Positions 33,863-43,461 of a stretch of DNA of 64,000 bases are shown piece after piece. The stretch is from Desulfobacteraceae bacterium (lineage in GTDB: Bacteria; Desulfobacterota; Desulfobacteria; Desulfobacterales; UBA5616), in contig VMSV01000238.1 in assembly GCA_013791935.1 (NCBI GenBank), positions 1 through 64,000 on the forward strand. Direction: 5' to 3'. The position numbers and the translations under genes are program-made. Each line of letters begins with the position of its first letter. The stretch's first letter is position 1. The notes beneath the pieces are model-generated. The model did no database searches, was not told the origin of the DNA, and saw nothing but the letters and a program-made list of their open reading frames with translations.

Positions 33863-34351
33863 ATGGCATACAACAAAATTCAATTCGAAGCCCTGATCCG
33901 CAGGGTTCTCGCCAAGATGGAAAAATATGTCCCTAAAGTCAATTCCCCCTCAGCTTTAAATCTTCTCCTTGGAACCGCAGCCGTTGAATCCGAATTCGGA
34001 ACCTTCCTTCAACAACTTGATAATGGCCCTGGACTTGGCCCATTTCAGATGGAACCGAATACCGAGGCCGACAACTGGTTAAATTATATTCAGTTCCGGA
34101 AACCTCTGAAAGAGTGCCTTTATGATCTATGTGAGGCCACAGGACCCCAGCCGGAAAAGCTTGAGACTGATCTTGTCTATGCCATCGCCATGGCCCGGAT
34201 CAAATACCTCAGAGCCAATGGGAATATCCCGGCTTCGGATAATGTCTCTGGATTGGCTGTCTATTGGAAGGTGCATTACAACACCGTCAAGGGCAAGGGC
34301 AGGGTGGAGGATTTTATCCGAAAATATAATGCCTTTGTGGTGGGGGTGTAG
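33863..34351 (+). CDS. lysozyme/transglycosylase-like muralytic enzyme
   Basis: 162 residues, AAAGGTGG before the ATG. LLLGTAAVESEFGTFLQQL gives the likely catalytic Glu, and GLGPFQMEPNT the substrate-binding segment of lysozyme-like folds. No signal peptide is seen, so it could be an endolysin needing a holin, or a virion-borne enzyme. No clear holin gene is next to it. Confidence 0.8.
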   Translation: MAYNKIQFEALIRRVLAKMEKYVPKVNSPSALNLLLGTAAVESEFGTFLQQLDNGPGLGPFQMEPNTEADNWLNYIQFRKPLKECLYDLCEATGPQPEKLETDLVYAIAMARIKYLRANGNIPASDNVSGLAVYWKVHYNTVKGKGRVEDFIRKYNAFVVGV

Positions 34352-34972
34352 ATGGCCGCTCAAGTTAAGATAGATTGGGACAGAATAGAACCCGGATGGA
34401 GGGCAGGGGTATTAAGCGTTCTCCAGCTTGCCGCTGAATATGAGGCCGCAACAAAACAAAGCGTGTCCCACACCGCGATCAACAAGCATTTCAAGGCGCT
34501 CAACATCCCCAGAGACCTCAAGGCCAAAATTAGAGCCAGGGCAGATGCCAAGGTTTCAGCTTCCATGGTTTCAGCGAAGGTTTCAAAGGTGAAGGAAAGA
34601 GACATTATTGAAACCAATGCCGACATCCTGGCAGGCATTCAGATAGCCCACCGTAAGGACATTCCGCTTAAACGTGCGTTGGTTTCAAAACTGTTTGCAG
34701 AGGTCGAGGCCTTGACCGACAACAGCGACATGATCAAGGACCTTCTCAAAGCACTCAAAAAAAATGACAACACACTCCTTGCTTCCATCGCCCAGAAAAT
34801 AGCCTCCCTCCCTCAACGGATCAAAGGGGTTGCTGAATTGGTCACGGCTTATAAATCCCTCATCGGTTTGGAGCGTGAGGCGTTTGGGTTGAATGACCCG
34901 GGTGTGAGCGATCCCAATGCGCCGGATGCAATTTCAGTCACTTTCAGAAGGGCCAGCTTTGAAAAAGATTAA
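34352..34972 (+). CDS. terS: terminase small subunit
   Basis: 206 residues directly after the lysozyme-like gene. A helix-turn-helix region (VLSVLQLAAEYEAATKQSVSHTAINKHFKAL) for DNA recognition, then KIRARADAKVSASMVSAKVS and a long helical oligomerisation part. It precedes and overlaps the large subunit. Confidence 0.85.
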   Translation: MAAQVKIDWDRIEPGWRAGVLSVLQLAAEYEAATKQSVSHTAINKHFKALNIPRDLKAKIRARADAKVSASMVSAKVSKVKERDIIETNADILAGIQIAHRKDIPLKRALVSKLFAEVEALTDNSDMIKDLLKALKKNDNTLLASIAQKIASLPQRIKGVAELVTAYKSLIGLEREAFGLNDPGVSDPNAPDAISVTFRRASFEKD

Positions 34973-36479
34973 CATTGACGATATGGCAGGATTTCAACCG
35001 AGGCAATTGACCGCCTTGGAACTGCTGGATTCTGGCCTTATCAAGTTTCTGCTATATGGCGGAGCCCTTGGGGGTGGAAAGTCCTATTTCCTTCGTTGGT
35101 ATGCAGTCCGCCGTCTCGTTTTGCTTTTTCATTTGTGGGGTATCCGTGGAGCCCAGGGAATGCTTGCTTGTGAGAATTACCCCGCATTGCAGGACCGGCA
35201 GCTATCCAAGATCGGCATTGAGTTTCCCCCATGGCTTGGAAGAATGTACGATTCCCACCGGATGTATGGCAGATGCTTTATCCTTAAACCAAAGTGGGGC
35301 GGCGGCGTGATCTGTTTTCGAAACCTGGACGATCCCTCAAAATATGCTTCTTCCGAATTCGCCTTCATCCTCGTTGATGAGCTCACAAAAAACCCCCTGG
35401 ACACATTCACCCACCTTCGGACCCGGTTACGATGTCCCGGGTTGCCCGATATTGAATGCCAGTTTGTAGGAGCCACAAACCCCGGTTCAATCGGCCATGG
35501 TTGGGTTAAAGCCCTTTGGATGGATAAAGTCTTCGGGGAGGAATGGATAACCCCCGTTGATTACCGGGGATCATTTGCCTATGTGCCATCGACTGCCCAG
35601 GACAATAAGTTTTTGGGTCCTGATTATTGGGCGGTCCTGGCCACACTTCCGGAAAACCTTAGAAAAGCATTCCGTGATGGTAATTGGGATGTCTTTGTCG
35701 GTCAGGCATTTCCTCAATTCTCGAAGGAGATCCATGTTTGTAAGCCTTTCCCGGTCCCGCGAGAAGCCCCGCTCTATTTAACATTTGATTGGGGATACGG
35801 AAAACCTTTCTCTATTGGATGGTGGTTTATCGATGCAGATGGCCGCTGTTTCAGGTTTTCAGAGTGGTATGGATGGGCCAAGGTGCCGGACGAAGGACTC
35901 AGAATAACAGACCCGCAGATTGCCGAAGGAATCAAGGAGCGCGAAATCAAGCTTGATATTGCCGGTAGGCATATCACCCACATCACCCGTCTTGCCGGAC
36001 CGGATTGTTGGAACCGCAAACCGGATTACAAGGGCGGCGGTCAAGGTCCATCGACCGCGGAGGTTTTTGCAGAGTATGGCATCTATCTCACCCCGGGAGA
36101 TCCGAGCAGGGCTTTAAAAATCAGACAATTCCGGCAAAGGTTGGATGTCCCGGGTGATGGTTCCATGCCCATGATGATGATTTTTGAGAACTGCCATCAG
36201 TTTATCCGGACCATCCCGAACATCGTCATGGACAAGAACAACGTCGAGGATGTGGATACGGACACCGAGGACCATATCTATGATGAGGCTTGCCATATTT
36301 GCATGGCCAGGCCCATCGCCATGCGATTACCGAAACCGGAAGGATCGAAGTTCGACAAGAGGATTGAAGATCTGTACCGGAAACCTCCGGTCCCAGGCGC
36401 CGATACATGGGATTACGGTCCCCAGGATGATTTTAACCGGCAGGCCCGGGGAGACGTTTTTGACACGATAATGGAGTGA
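34959..36479 (+). CDS. terL: terminase large subunit
   Basis: The packaging motor ATPase and nuclease. Walker A GGALGGGKS (residues 34-42), Walker B FAFILVDEL, coupling motif ATNPGS; C-terminal nuclease part begins at TFDWGYGKPF with its Asp. I place the start at the TTG at 34959, with AGAAGG seven bases upstream, giving 506 residues; the track's ATG at 34917 has no site. It overlaps terS by 14 bases. Confidence 0.95.
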   Translation: MKKINIDDMAGFQPRQLTALELLDSGLIKFLLYGGALGGGKSYFLRWYAVRRLVLLFHLWGIRGAQGMLACENYPALQDRQLSKIGIEFPPWLGRMYDSHRMYGRCFILKPKWGGGVICFRNLDDPSKYASSEFAFILVDELTKNPLDTFTHLRTRLRCPGLPDIECQFVGATNPGSIGHGWVKALWMDKVFGEEWITPVDYRGSFAYVPSTAQDNKFLGPDYWAVLATLPENLRKAFRDGNWDVFVGQAFPQFSKEIHVCKPFPVPREAPLYLTFDWGYGKPFSIGWWFIDADGRCFRFSEWYGWAKVPDEGLRITDPQIAEGIKEREIKLDIAGRHITHITRLAGPDCWNRKPDYKGGGQGPSTAEVFAEYGIYLTPGDPSRALKIRQFRQRLDVPGDGSMPMMMIFENCHQFIRTIPNIVMDKNNVEDVDTDTEDHIYDEACHICMARPIAMRLPKPEGSKFDKRIEDLYRKPPVPGADTWDYGPQDDFNRQARGDVFDTIME

Positions 36480-36480
36480 G

Positions 36481-36711
36481 ATGATGATTAAAGACACGAT
36501 GCTTATTGTTTCGTTTCATATGATTTGGGCTCTTGTCTGCGTCGCTTTCGGCTTCTACATGGGCCGGAAGACACGGACAGATGAACCCCTGATCAAGATC
36601 AAGTTACCAGAACTCAAGAAGGATTCACCTTATATCGATAACGGCGGAAGCCCCTTCAATGATGCCCAATGGGATAGTAAAGGTCCAGAGAGGATTGATA
36701 CAATCAAATGA
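36481..36711 (+). CDS. small membrane protein, unknown
   Basis: 76 residues with one N-terminal membrane helix (LIVSFHMIWALVCVAFGFYMG) and a charged tail. Lies directly after terL. A lysis role (holin or spanin part) is possible but not shown. Confidence 0.6.
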   Translation: MMIKDTMLIVSFHMIWALVCVAFGFYMGRKTRTDEPLIKIKLPELKKDSPYIDNGGSPFNDAQWDSKGPERIDTIK

Positions 36712-37172
36712 TACCTGTTTATTGCGAAGTTTGCGAAGCCCAATTTGCACAAGCCGACCATGAAGAACTGAAGGCCCCGATGAAGGGAGCCATGTTCATT
36801 TCTCACCTGGCCAAAAATGGAGTACCGGCCCCGTTTCATCCGAACGCTGAATGGCAATACATGAGATGTCCGTATTGCAAGTTTAGGCCATTCACGTTTG
36901 AGGACCGGGTTTTGATTTTTCCCCCTGCCAGGAAATTCTATGTTTTCGGTGAACCCTTGGATAAGCCAGACAGCGAGAAGACGCTGTATGATCGGAATCA
37001 GGAGACCATTAACAAATTTATCGAGAACTTCGACTCGCAAAATGATTTTGTTAACAATTCTGACGAAGAGGGTTTGAAATTGACCTGCTTTCAATGCAGA
37101 CATTGCGGGAAGCCTTATAAAACTCTAATTCGAATGATGAAACACGAAGCGGATTGCAGCCATGGAAAATAA
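36708..37172 (+). CDS. zinc-finger phage protein, unknown
   Basis: 154 residues with YCEVCE, RCPYCK and CFQCRHCGKPY...HEADCSH, the last like a C2H2/zinc-ribbon pair. Coupled by overlaps to the membrane protein before and the portal after. Function unknown. Confidence 0.65.
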   Translation: MIPVYCEVCEAQFAQADHEELKAPMKGAMFISHLAKNGVPAPFHPNAEWQYMRCPYCKFRPFTFEDRVLIFPPARKFYVFGEPLDKPDSEKTLYDRNQETINKFIENFDSQNDFVNNSDEEGLKLTCFQCRHCGKPYKTLIRMMKHEADCSHGK

Positions 37173-39351
37173 ACCAAGTACGGAATTGGTTCCGCCTAAA
37201 AATGACTTGAAAGTCGGTCTTGTCATCTTTTCTATATTGGATGAGATCCTGAAATACAGAGATTCCCAGGGCATGCCTGAAAAATGGAATCGGTATTATC
37301 AACTCCGGAGAAATAATCACTGGAAGAATAAGGCCGCCGCAACCGTCTCCCTGGTATCTGCCAACCTTTTGGGCTCACACCATGTAAAAACGGTGAACAC
37401 CCTCACCGATAACAACCCCACGTTTGATGCTACCATCGTGGGGAAAATTGATGATGAAGAGCAGCTTAGGACCGTGATCCGCCTTTGTGAACATTGGTGG
37501 AATGATCAGGAGCAGCAGCACGTCCTTGAAGAATCCGTCTCCGAGGGCGAAATCAACGGCACCACGGTTGAGAAGGTGTCTTTCAACCTGGACCTGGAAT
37601 ACCCCTATGGAGAGGTTGAGACCGAGACCCTATCCTTGTTCAATTTTGGATGGTACCCGGTCAAGGCGAAGAAGTTGCAGAAATGCGAAGCCACTCTTCA
37701 CTTCTGGCCCATGTCATTAAGGGAAGCACGAAGGCGCTGGCCTGATTGCGCTGATAAACTCGTTGCTGATGATGAGTATATCAAGGCGATCAATGACCAG
37801 CGCAACGAACTGACCGGAGCAAATAAAGGGGAGCAGGGTTTCATTACCAAGATTTCCAACGTGATAAAAAATCTTATTGCCTCCAAGGGTATAAATTCAG
37901 AATCAAACCAGGAAACCGTGGTTGTCGAGGCCTGGGTTAAAGATTATTCAAAAGATAAAGATGGCAATAATTTATACACCGGGAATATCCGCCGTATCCA
38001 ATGCGGGTGTTGCGGTAATGTTGTTTTTTCGGATGAAAACAATCCGAGTATCAACCCTCTATTGGCCAAAAAAGCCGCGAATACCTACCTGTATGACAAA
38101 TTCCCTTTTTCCGTTACCCAATCGGTCACAGATCCTACCTGCATGACCGGTATGCCAGATTTCGAGCAGTTGGAAGGGATGAATATCGAGATCAACAAGA
38201 CGATCAGCCAGATGACCCTGGTGAAGGACAAGGCATCCACCCCGAAATTCATCAACCCCAAGGATTCAGGGGTTCACAATGATGATCTGACGAACTATCC
38301 CGGCATTTTAAACCCTACCGATTCATTCAAAGCCCAGGCCCTGAAATACGTTGACCCGATGAAGATTGATCCCCACATGATGACCGTCCTTGAAATCTAT
38401 AAGGACTTCTTCTTCATGGTTGCCGGGACCTTTGACATGGAATCCGCACAGACACCCGGGCAGAATGTGATTGCATACAAGGCCATTGCTGCTGTCCTGG
38501 AAAACGCTGCCCGAATGCTCAAAGGGAAAACCCGGAACTATTCTAAAATGATCAGGGAGCGGGGCCGGATGTACCTTTCCCATGTCCAAAACTGGTACAC
38601 GGAAGAGAGGTGGATATCATTTTCCGATGAAACCGGAAGCAACCAGGCAATGCCGATCAAGGGAGAAGAATTGATCCTCCCAATCAAATTGACCGTTGTG
38701 AATGGCTCCACTATGCCCAGGTCTCAGATCCAAAGGCGGGAAGAAGCCTTGGCCGTTGCAGACAAAGGGCATATCGACTCTGAAGAACTTTTGAAAGCCC
38801 TGGATTGGCCGGATTACATGAACGTGGTGAAGAGGATGCAGGCCGGTCCCCTTGGAAGCTTCTTTGACAAGCTTATGGGTGTTGGAGTCCCCGAAGAGTT
38901 GATTCAATATTTCCAAGAACTGTCCCAAATGAAGGATACAAAGGAAGTCGATAGGGCCGTGAAGTCCGGTGACGTTTCAATTTTCCCCGAGGTCATCCAA
39001 TCCATGATGGGGGACCAGCCCGAGCCCCAAGGCGATCCCGGCATGGAGGCAGAGGCGCAATTGAAAGGCGCTCAGGCACAAAAGACCATAGCAGAAATGG
39101 AGCTAATCCGGGAGAAAGTTCTCACCGAGCGGGTTATGCAGTTGGTGAAAACCAAGGGGGTCGATTTCGATGAAGAGAAGTTGCGAATATTGAGGGCTCA
39201 GGTTGTGTCAGAAATGGAAGCAAAGGGCCGCGAGCTGGATAACAAGACCGTTGAGACCGAAGCCAAGGCCAAAGCCCTTACGACTTCAGATAAAAGCAAA
39301 GTTCCAGGCCCGTATAGAGAGAAAGGTTTGAAATCTAATAATCAGGAGTAA
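37162..39351 (+). CDS. portal protein
   Basis: 729 residues, close to P22 gp1. It forms the dodecameric ring for DNA passage. Features are the long alpha/beta core, KFPFSVTQSVTDPTCMTGMPDFEQLEGM with the following DKASTPKFINP, and a C-terminal helical barrel (AEAQLKGAQAQKTIAEMELI). The position after terL and before the capsid genes supports the call. Confidence 0.9.
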   Translation: MENKPSTELVPPKNDLKVGLVIFSILDEILKYRDSQGMPEKWNRYYQLRRNNHWKNKAAATVSLVSANLLGSHHVKTVNTLTDNNPTFDATIVGKIDDEEQLRTVIRLCEHWWNDQEQQHVLEESVSEGEINGTTVEKVSFNLDLEYPYGEVETETLSLFNFGWYPVKAKKLQKCEATLHFWPMSLREARRRWPDCADKLVADDEYIKAINDQRNELTGANKGEQGFITKISNVIKNLIASKGINSESNQETVVVEAWVKDYSKDKDGNNLYTGNIRRIQCGCCGNVVFSDENNPSINPLLAKKAANTYLYDKFPFSVTQSVTDPTCMTGMPDFEQLEGMNIEINKTISQMTLVKDKASTPKFINPKDSGVHNDDLTNYPGILNPTDSFKAQALKYVDPMKIDPHMMTVLEIYKDFFFMVAGTFDMESAQTPGQNVIAYKAIAAVLENAARMLKGKTRNYSKMIRERGRMYLSHVQNWYTEERWISFSDETGSNQAMPIKGEELILPIKLTVVNGSTMPRSQIQRREEALAVADKGHIDSEELLKALDWPDYMNVVKRMQAGPLGSFFDKLMGVGVPEELIQYFQELSQMKDTKEVDRAVKSGDVSIFPEVIQSMMGDQPEPQGDPGMEAEAQLKGAQAQKTIAEMELIREKVLTERVMQLVKTKGVDFDEEKLRILRAQVVSEMEAKGRELDNKTVETEAKAKALTTSDKSKVPGPYREKGLKSNNQE

Positions 39352-39356
39352 CAGCC

Positions 39357-39656
39357 ATGGCATTGATAGACATGAAGTTCACGAAAAGCGAAAAGAAAAA
39401 ACGGTTGATGGACTATCCCTGTTCAATCGGGAGTAAGCACAAAGGCCCTGAATACCCATGGGGACTGGATATCAACCTTGAGAAAGAACAGATAGACAAG
39501 CTCGGGCTTAATTTAAAAAAGCTGAAGGTCGGGGATGAAATCCCGGTTGATGCAGTCTTGAAGATCCGGAGCCTTTCTGAATCCGAAGGCGAAAGCGGGA
39601 AGTCCCAGAATCTCAGCCTTCAGATGATCAAGATTGCCGTGAAAAAGAAAGGGTAG
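39357..39656 (+). CDS. capsid staple-like protein
   Basis: 99 residues, CAGGAG before the ATG. MALIDMKFTKSEKK, YPWGLDINLEKEQIDKLGL and VGDEIPVDAVLKIRSLS match, from memory, small proteins annotated as capsid staple that strengthen podovirus heads. Confidence 0.75.
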   Translation: MALIDMKFTKSEKKKRLMDYPCSIGSKHKGPEYPWGLDINLEKEQIDKLGLNLKKLKVGDEIPVDAVLKIRSLSESEGESGKSQNLSLQMIKIAVKKKG

Positions 39657-39659
39657 ACC

Positions 39660-40016
39660 ATGCCAGACCATTTCGATGAAGAAATAGTGTCACGGTTAGA
39701 ATATGAAAATTTTCAGGACAGATATTATAGAATGGGGATTTTGCTTGAGAAATACGTCAATCAAGACCCTGAGAAGGCGGTCATAGAACTTGCCAAGGTT
39801 AAAAAACGAAACGAGAGACTTCAATTTGCATTATCCGGACGGCCCGGAAAAATCCGTGTTTTAAGGGGGGAGATTCTAAGCCTTAAAGCGCAAGTCCAAG
39901 CACTTCAACAGGAGAATCGAAAATTTAAGATTAAGCTGAAGCAACAGCACAAAGCCACGATAAAGGTTAAAAAAGCTGCTGAAGCCCTTATGGAGATAAA
40001 CGATGCCAGTATATGA
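39660..40016 (+). CDS. coiled-coil phage protein, unknown
   Basis: 118 residues, with a long coiled coil from about 70 to 110 (LRGEILSLKAQVQALQQE). Overlaps the next gene by 14 bases. Could be a head-assembly accessory; no family recognised. Confidence 0.65.
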   Translation: MPDHFDEEIVSRLEYENFQDRYYRMGILLEKYVNQDPEKAVIELAKVKKRNERLQFALSGRPGKIRVLRGEILSLKAQVQALQQENRKFKIKLKQQHKATIKVKKAAEALMEINDASI

Positions 40017-40395
40017 CCATCTATGTAAAAGCTGTGAGACCGTCACCGAGAGCATTCAGCCCATTAATAAAAAGTCCATCAAATGCCCTCATTGTGGGAA
40101 ACGGGCCGTCCGGATTATCTCATGCAATGGCGTTTATACCGGCAATGATGATGCAACCTGGTTAAAGTCCGTTCGTGACGTTGTTGAAAAGAACTCTGGT
40201 AAGCCCCATGCAGAAGAGTTTTTGAAAAACCCAACCCGGACCAATCTGAAAAACTGGATGGAAAAAGAGAATTTGCGAAACCTGGAACCCGGTGAAGGGA
40301 ATCGAGATCCTACACCCTGGAAGCCGGATGCAAGGTTTACCGACAAGCTAAGGCAGAAGCACATGGAACGAAACGCAATTTCTATTTACCGATGA
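40003..40395 (+). CDS. FmdB-type zinc-ribbon protein
   Basis: 130 residues. MPVYDHLCKSCETVTES...IKCPHCGKRAVRI is the FmdB-type zinc ribbon, which is common in late phage regions. The rest is charged and probably flexible. Its role in the phage is unknown. Confidence 0.8.
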   Translation: MPVYDHLCKSCETVTESIQPINKKSIKCPHCGKRAVRIISCNGVYTGNDDATWLKSVRDVVEKNSGKPHAEEFLKNPTRTNLKNWMEKENLRNLEPGEGNRDPTPWKPDARFTDKLRQKHMERNAISIYR

Positions 40396-40411
40396 CATAT
40401 TTTACTTTAAA

Positions 40412-40609
40412 ATGCAGACGATTCTAAAAAAACAGGAACACAAAATCCACTCTGATATGGAAACTGTTTTTGCATCCATCAGAGGCATTCTTTTAAAGAA
40501 GCATCAGGAGAAATCAAATGTAAGCATCACTTTTAGCGTTGATATGGTCAATGGCGGCATTGGCCCGGTGAACGCAGATATGAAAGAAAAGATAACCATC
40601 AAGAAATAA
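40412..40609 (+). CDS. small phage protein, unknown
   Basis: 65 residues, helical N-terminus and a beta-like end (NVSITFSVDMVNGG). Weak ribosome-binding site. It lies between the FmdB-like gene and a strong terminator. Confidence 0.5.
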   Translation: MQTILKKQEHKIHSDMETVFASIRGILLKKHQEKSNVSITFSVDMVNGGIGPVNADMKEKITIKK

Positions 40610-40648
40610 AATCGGATACGATTTAGCCCCGTAAGTTTTGGGATACTG

Positions 40649-40695
40649 AAAAGCCCGGTTGAGAGTGGGAAACCACTCTTGGCCGGGCTTTTTTT
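40649..40695 (+). terminator. strong terminator inside the late operon
   Basis: Nested stem: AAAAGCCCGG with its complement, and inside it AGAGTGG-GAAA-CCACTCT with a GNRA tetraloop, then T7. It is one of the best terminators in the window, yet it lies between portal and scaffold/capsid genes, all read the same way. Confidence 0.9.
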
Positions 40696-40751
40696 ATTTG
40701 GCGCTACCGAAGACTCGCCTCCTTCACAACTTTCAAGAACGGAGATCACCC

Positions 40752-41651
40752 ATGCAAGAATCAGGAACGACGATAACAGACGCCGGAGCCCCGTCAGCAT
40801 CGGCAGGATCACAGATCGAAGAAGGCAATGTTGATTTTGGTGTTGGACTTTTTGAAACCATTGGAATTCAGGAAGCCCCAAAAACTGACAAGCCTGAAGA
40901 TCAACCCGGGAAGACTCAGGAGACTCCCGAAGAAAAAGCGGCAGCAGACAAGGCAGCAGCAGACAAGACCCTTGAGGATACCGGTCGTTATGACCAGATC
41001 CCCCGCTTTCAAGAGCTTCTTCAAAGGGCTGTGGCAGCGGAAACCAAACTTCAAATGTTGGAGCAAGGGACTGGTAACCCTGATGCTGGAAAAGCTGAAA
41101 CCGGTGCAGCGCCTGCCAAGAAAACAGCCGAAGAGCTTGGATTCAAGGACATCTCCGAGATGGATGCTCAGGAGATTCAGGACTGGCAAGATGAGGACCC
41201 CAAGGGCTACGCGGCCAATCTCCTGAAACAGGCCAAGTACGAGATCAAGCAGGAAATGGCAACAGAGACGGCAGCCAAAACACAGGAGCAGGAAGTCGAG
41301 AAAACCTACCAATCCTATGCGGATTCCAACCCTGATTTTCTGAAAAAGTGGGAGGCCGGGGAGATCCAAAATTTTATGGCCAAGAACCCCGGAGTCATTG
41401 CCGCGCATATCGCCATGTCTACTGAAGACCGCATCAAAGAGGCCGTGGCAAAGGCCGAGAAAGACACGGAAACAAGGATTTACGAAACATTGAAGGCGAA
41501 AGGAACCGCCAAAACCCTCAGCGCAGGGCCAGCAGACGCGGGACACACCGTGGATTCTGAAACTGACGAACTCAAAAACCCAGACAAGTACGGGGGGGCC
41601 GATAAAGTTCTTCTTGACCGAATGTTAAGAAGGCAGCGAGGCACCACGTAA
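40752..41651 (+). CDS. probable capsid scaffolding protein
   Basis: From the ATG at 40752 with CGGAGA upstream; the track's earlier start at 40659 lies in the terminator. The 299-residue protein is acidic, low in hydrophobic residues and helical, with Ala/Glu/Lys-rich coiled segments. It sits between portal and major capsid genes, the usual place for scaffold. The call is by place and composition. Confidence 0.75.
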   Translation: MQESGTTITDAGAPSASAGSQIEEGNVDFGVGLFETIGIQEAPKTDKPEDQPGKTQETPEEKAAADKAAADKTLEDTGRYDQIPRFQELLQRAVAAETKLQMLEQGTGNPDAGKAETGAAPAKKTAEELGFKDISEMDAQEIQDWQDEDPKGYAANLLKQAKYEIKQEMATETAAKTQEQEVEKTYQSYADSNPDFLKKWEAGEIQNFMAKNPGVIAAHIAMSTEDRIKEAVAKAEKDTETRIYETLKAKGTAKTLSAGPADAGHTVDSETDELKNPDKYGGADKVLLDRMLRRQRGTT

Positions 41652-41669
41652 AAATTAAGGAGTAAAATC

Positions 41670-42662
41670 ATGGACGTAACTATAGGACAAGTTTTAAGCC
41701 AGATGGATGCCGTTACCAACGATTATTTTATGATCGATAATGGTAAAGCGGCGGATTTGTATTTTCAAACCTCATTTCTGCTCAATTATCTGTTGAAGCA
41801 GAAAAAAGGCCTTTTCAAACGCCCTGGTGGAGGCCGTGATATCCGAGTTCCCTTCCGGTATGACGGCAACGAATCCGGGTTTTACCGGAGAGGTGGAACC
41901 CTGTCTTCCGACAAGAGAGACGCGATCACAGCGGTATTTTATCGGTGGATTCATGCCTACGGCAATGGAACCATTTACCGGGTTGATGAATTGGAGAACT
42001 CCGGCGCGGCTGCAATGATTGACCTCGTAAAAGAAGAAGCCTACGGAGCACAGGAATCAATCACAAAGACCCTGGCCGAAAGCCTTTTCGATGCTCCTTC
42101 CGGGAGCACTGACAGGTTGACCGGCATTCGTGCGATGTGCAACGAAAACGCGGACCTGGATTTCGGAAACATTTCAGAAAATGACGTGGTTGCCCAGGAC
42201 GGGACCAAACCATGGGCCGGGTATCTCAACAGCACCCCCGCTGCCATTTCCCTGGATATCATCAGAGACCTGAAAACGGCTGCTGATTACGGCAATGGGA
42301 AGAAAGAAGAGCCGGACCTGGTTGTTACCACCAAAACGATCTTCAACAAGATCCTGAGTATCCTTCAGCTTCAGCAAAGGTTTACGGAAAAAGACTCCGA
42401 GCCCGTGAAAGTCGGTTTTGTCGGCGTCCATTTTGAGGGATCTGATATTTTCCCGGATCGTTTTTGCCCGGCCACTTTTATGGCCGCATTGAATACGAAC
42501 CATTACGGGTTTGCGGTCCACCAGAAGGGTATGTTTGTCCGAACCCCATGGGAAATCATTGCCAATTCTGCACAGGATAAGACCTTTAAGATCCTGTTCG
42601 ATGGCAATACGATTTGCAACAACAGACGCGCACAGTCTGCAAGAACTGGCCTGACCGTATAA
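41670..42662 (+). CDS. major capsid protein
   Basis: 330 residues with AAGGAG before the ATG. MDVTIGQVLSQMDAVTNDY, FKRPGGGRDIRVPFRY, and the C-terminal AVHQKGMFVRTPWEII fit HK97-fold capsid proteins of podoviruses. It follows the scaffold. The order supports the call more than any one motif. Confidence 0.88.
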   Translation: MDVTIGQVLSQMDAVTNDYFMIDNGKAADLYFQTSFLLNYLLKQKKGLFKRPGGGRDIRVPFRYDGNESGFYRRGGTLSSDKRDAITAVFYRWIHAYGNGTIYRVDELENSGAAAMIDLVKEEAYGAQESITKTLAESLFDAPSGSTDRLTGIRAMCNENADLDFGNISENDVVAQDGTKPWAGYLNSTPAAISLDIIRDLKTAADYGNGKKEEPDLVVTTKTIFNKILSILQLQQRFTEKDSEPVKVGFVGVHFEGSDIFPDRFCPATFMAALNTNHYGFAVHQKGMFVRTPWEIIANSAQDKTFKILFDGNTICNNRRAQSARTGLTV

Positions 42663-42711
42663 CCAGGATTTTCAACAGCAATCAACATTCTCATAAAGGA
42701 GATTATAGAAA

Positions 42712-43446
42712 ATGAGTGGAAACAGACCTTTAAAAACTCACGGTTGGACCCAAGGCCTTTATCAGGTCTCCTCAACCATCAAGGAAGTCATTGGCCAGAA
42801 ACGGGAAACCGATGATGGTCGTATTTTCCGTTATGCAAAAGCTGGCGCTGCTGCCCTCGCAGCCGGGAAGCTTGGGATTGCGGCGAATATCGCGGCTGAA
42901 CATCTAAATCAAGCAATCCTCGCGGCTGTGGCTGCTGGTGAATACTGTTTGACTCTGGTAGTCACCGCAGGCACTGCAATCGCGGAAAACGCGCTTAGAG
43001 GCGGTCAATTTCAAATCAATGATGCAGTCGGAGAAGGTAGCATCTATGGCATTGAAAGCAACTCCGCCATTTCCGCTTCCGGAACCGAGATCGTGATCAC
43101 CCTGACCGATCCCATTAAGGTTGCATTAACCACAGCATCGGAATTTACCCTGGCTCACAACCCCTGGAATGGCGTGGTTGAATCCACCACCCTGGGTAAA
43201 GCTTGCGGCGTTCCCTTGGTAGCCGTCCCGGAGAGTAATTTCTATTGGGCTCAGACCGGAGGGCTTGGGATTGGGTTGATTGATGGCACCCCGGCAGTAG
43301 GTTCTTTGCTGCAACAGTCCAATGCCACTGCGGGAGCAATGGAAATCTATGCGGCAGAAACCATTGTTTTTAAGCCGGTAGCTGAAATCTTCGGGACCGC
43401 AGGAATTTCGACGGAATACAAGCCCGTTGTGTACTGCATAGACTAA
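42712..43446 (+). CDS. virion structural protein, possible head decoration
   Basis: 244 residues, AAAGGAG before the ATG. Ala/Gly-rich, beta-type sequence without signal peptide; directly after the major capsid gene, where decoration proteins are often found. Call by place and composition. Confidence 0.6.
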   Translation: MSGNRPLKTHGWTQGLYQVSSTIKEVIGQKRETDDGRIFRYAKAGAAALAAGKLGIAANIAAEHLNQAILAAVAAGEYCLTLVVTAGTAIAENALRGGQFQINDAVGEGSIYGIESNSAISASGTEIVITLTDPIKVALTTASEFTLAHNPWNGVVESTTLGKACGVPLVAVPESNFYWAQTGGLGIGLIDGTPAVGSLLQQSNATAGAMEIYAAETIVFKPVAEIFGTAGISTEYKPVVYCID

Positions 43447-43461
43447 AGCGGAGCATAAAAG

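Noticed and set aside
33745-33936. 63-residue ORF with a signal-peptide-like start
   Set aside because: The hydrophobic N-terminus is suggestive of a lysis lipoprotein, but there is no ribosome-binding site, the ORF crosses the hairpin, and its end is a shadow of the muralytic gene.
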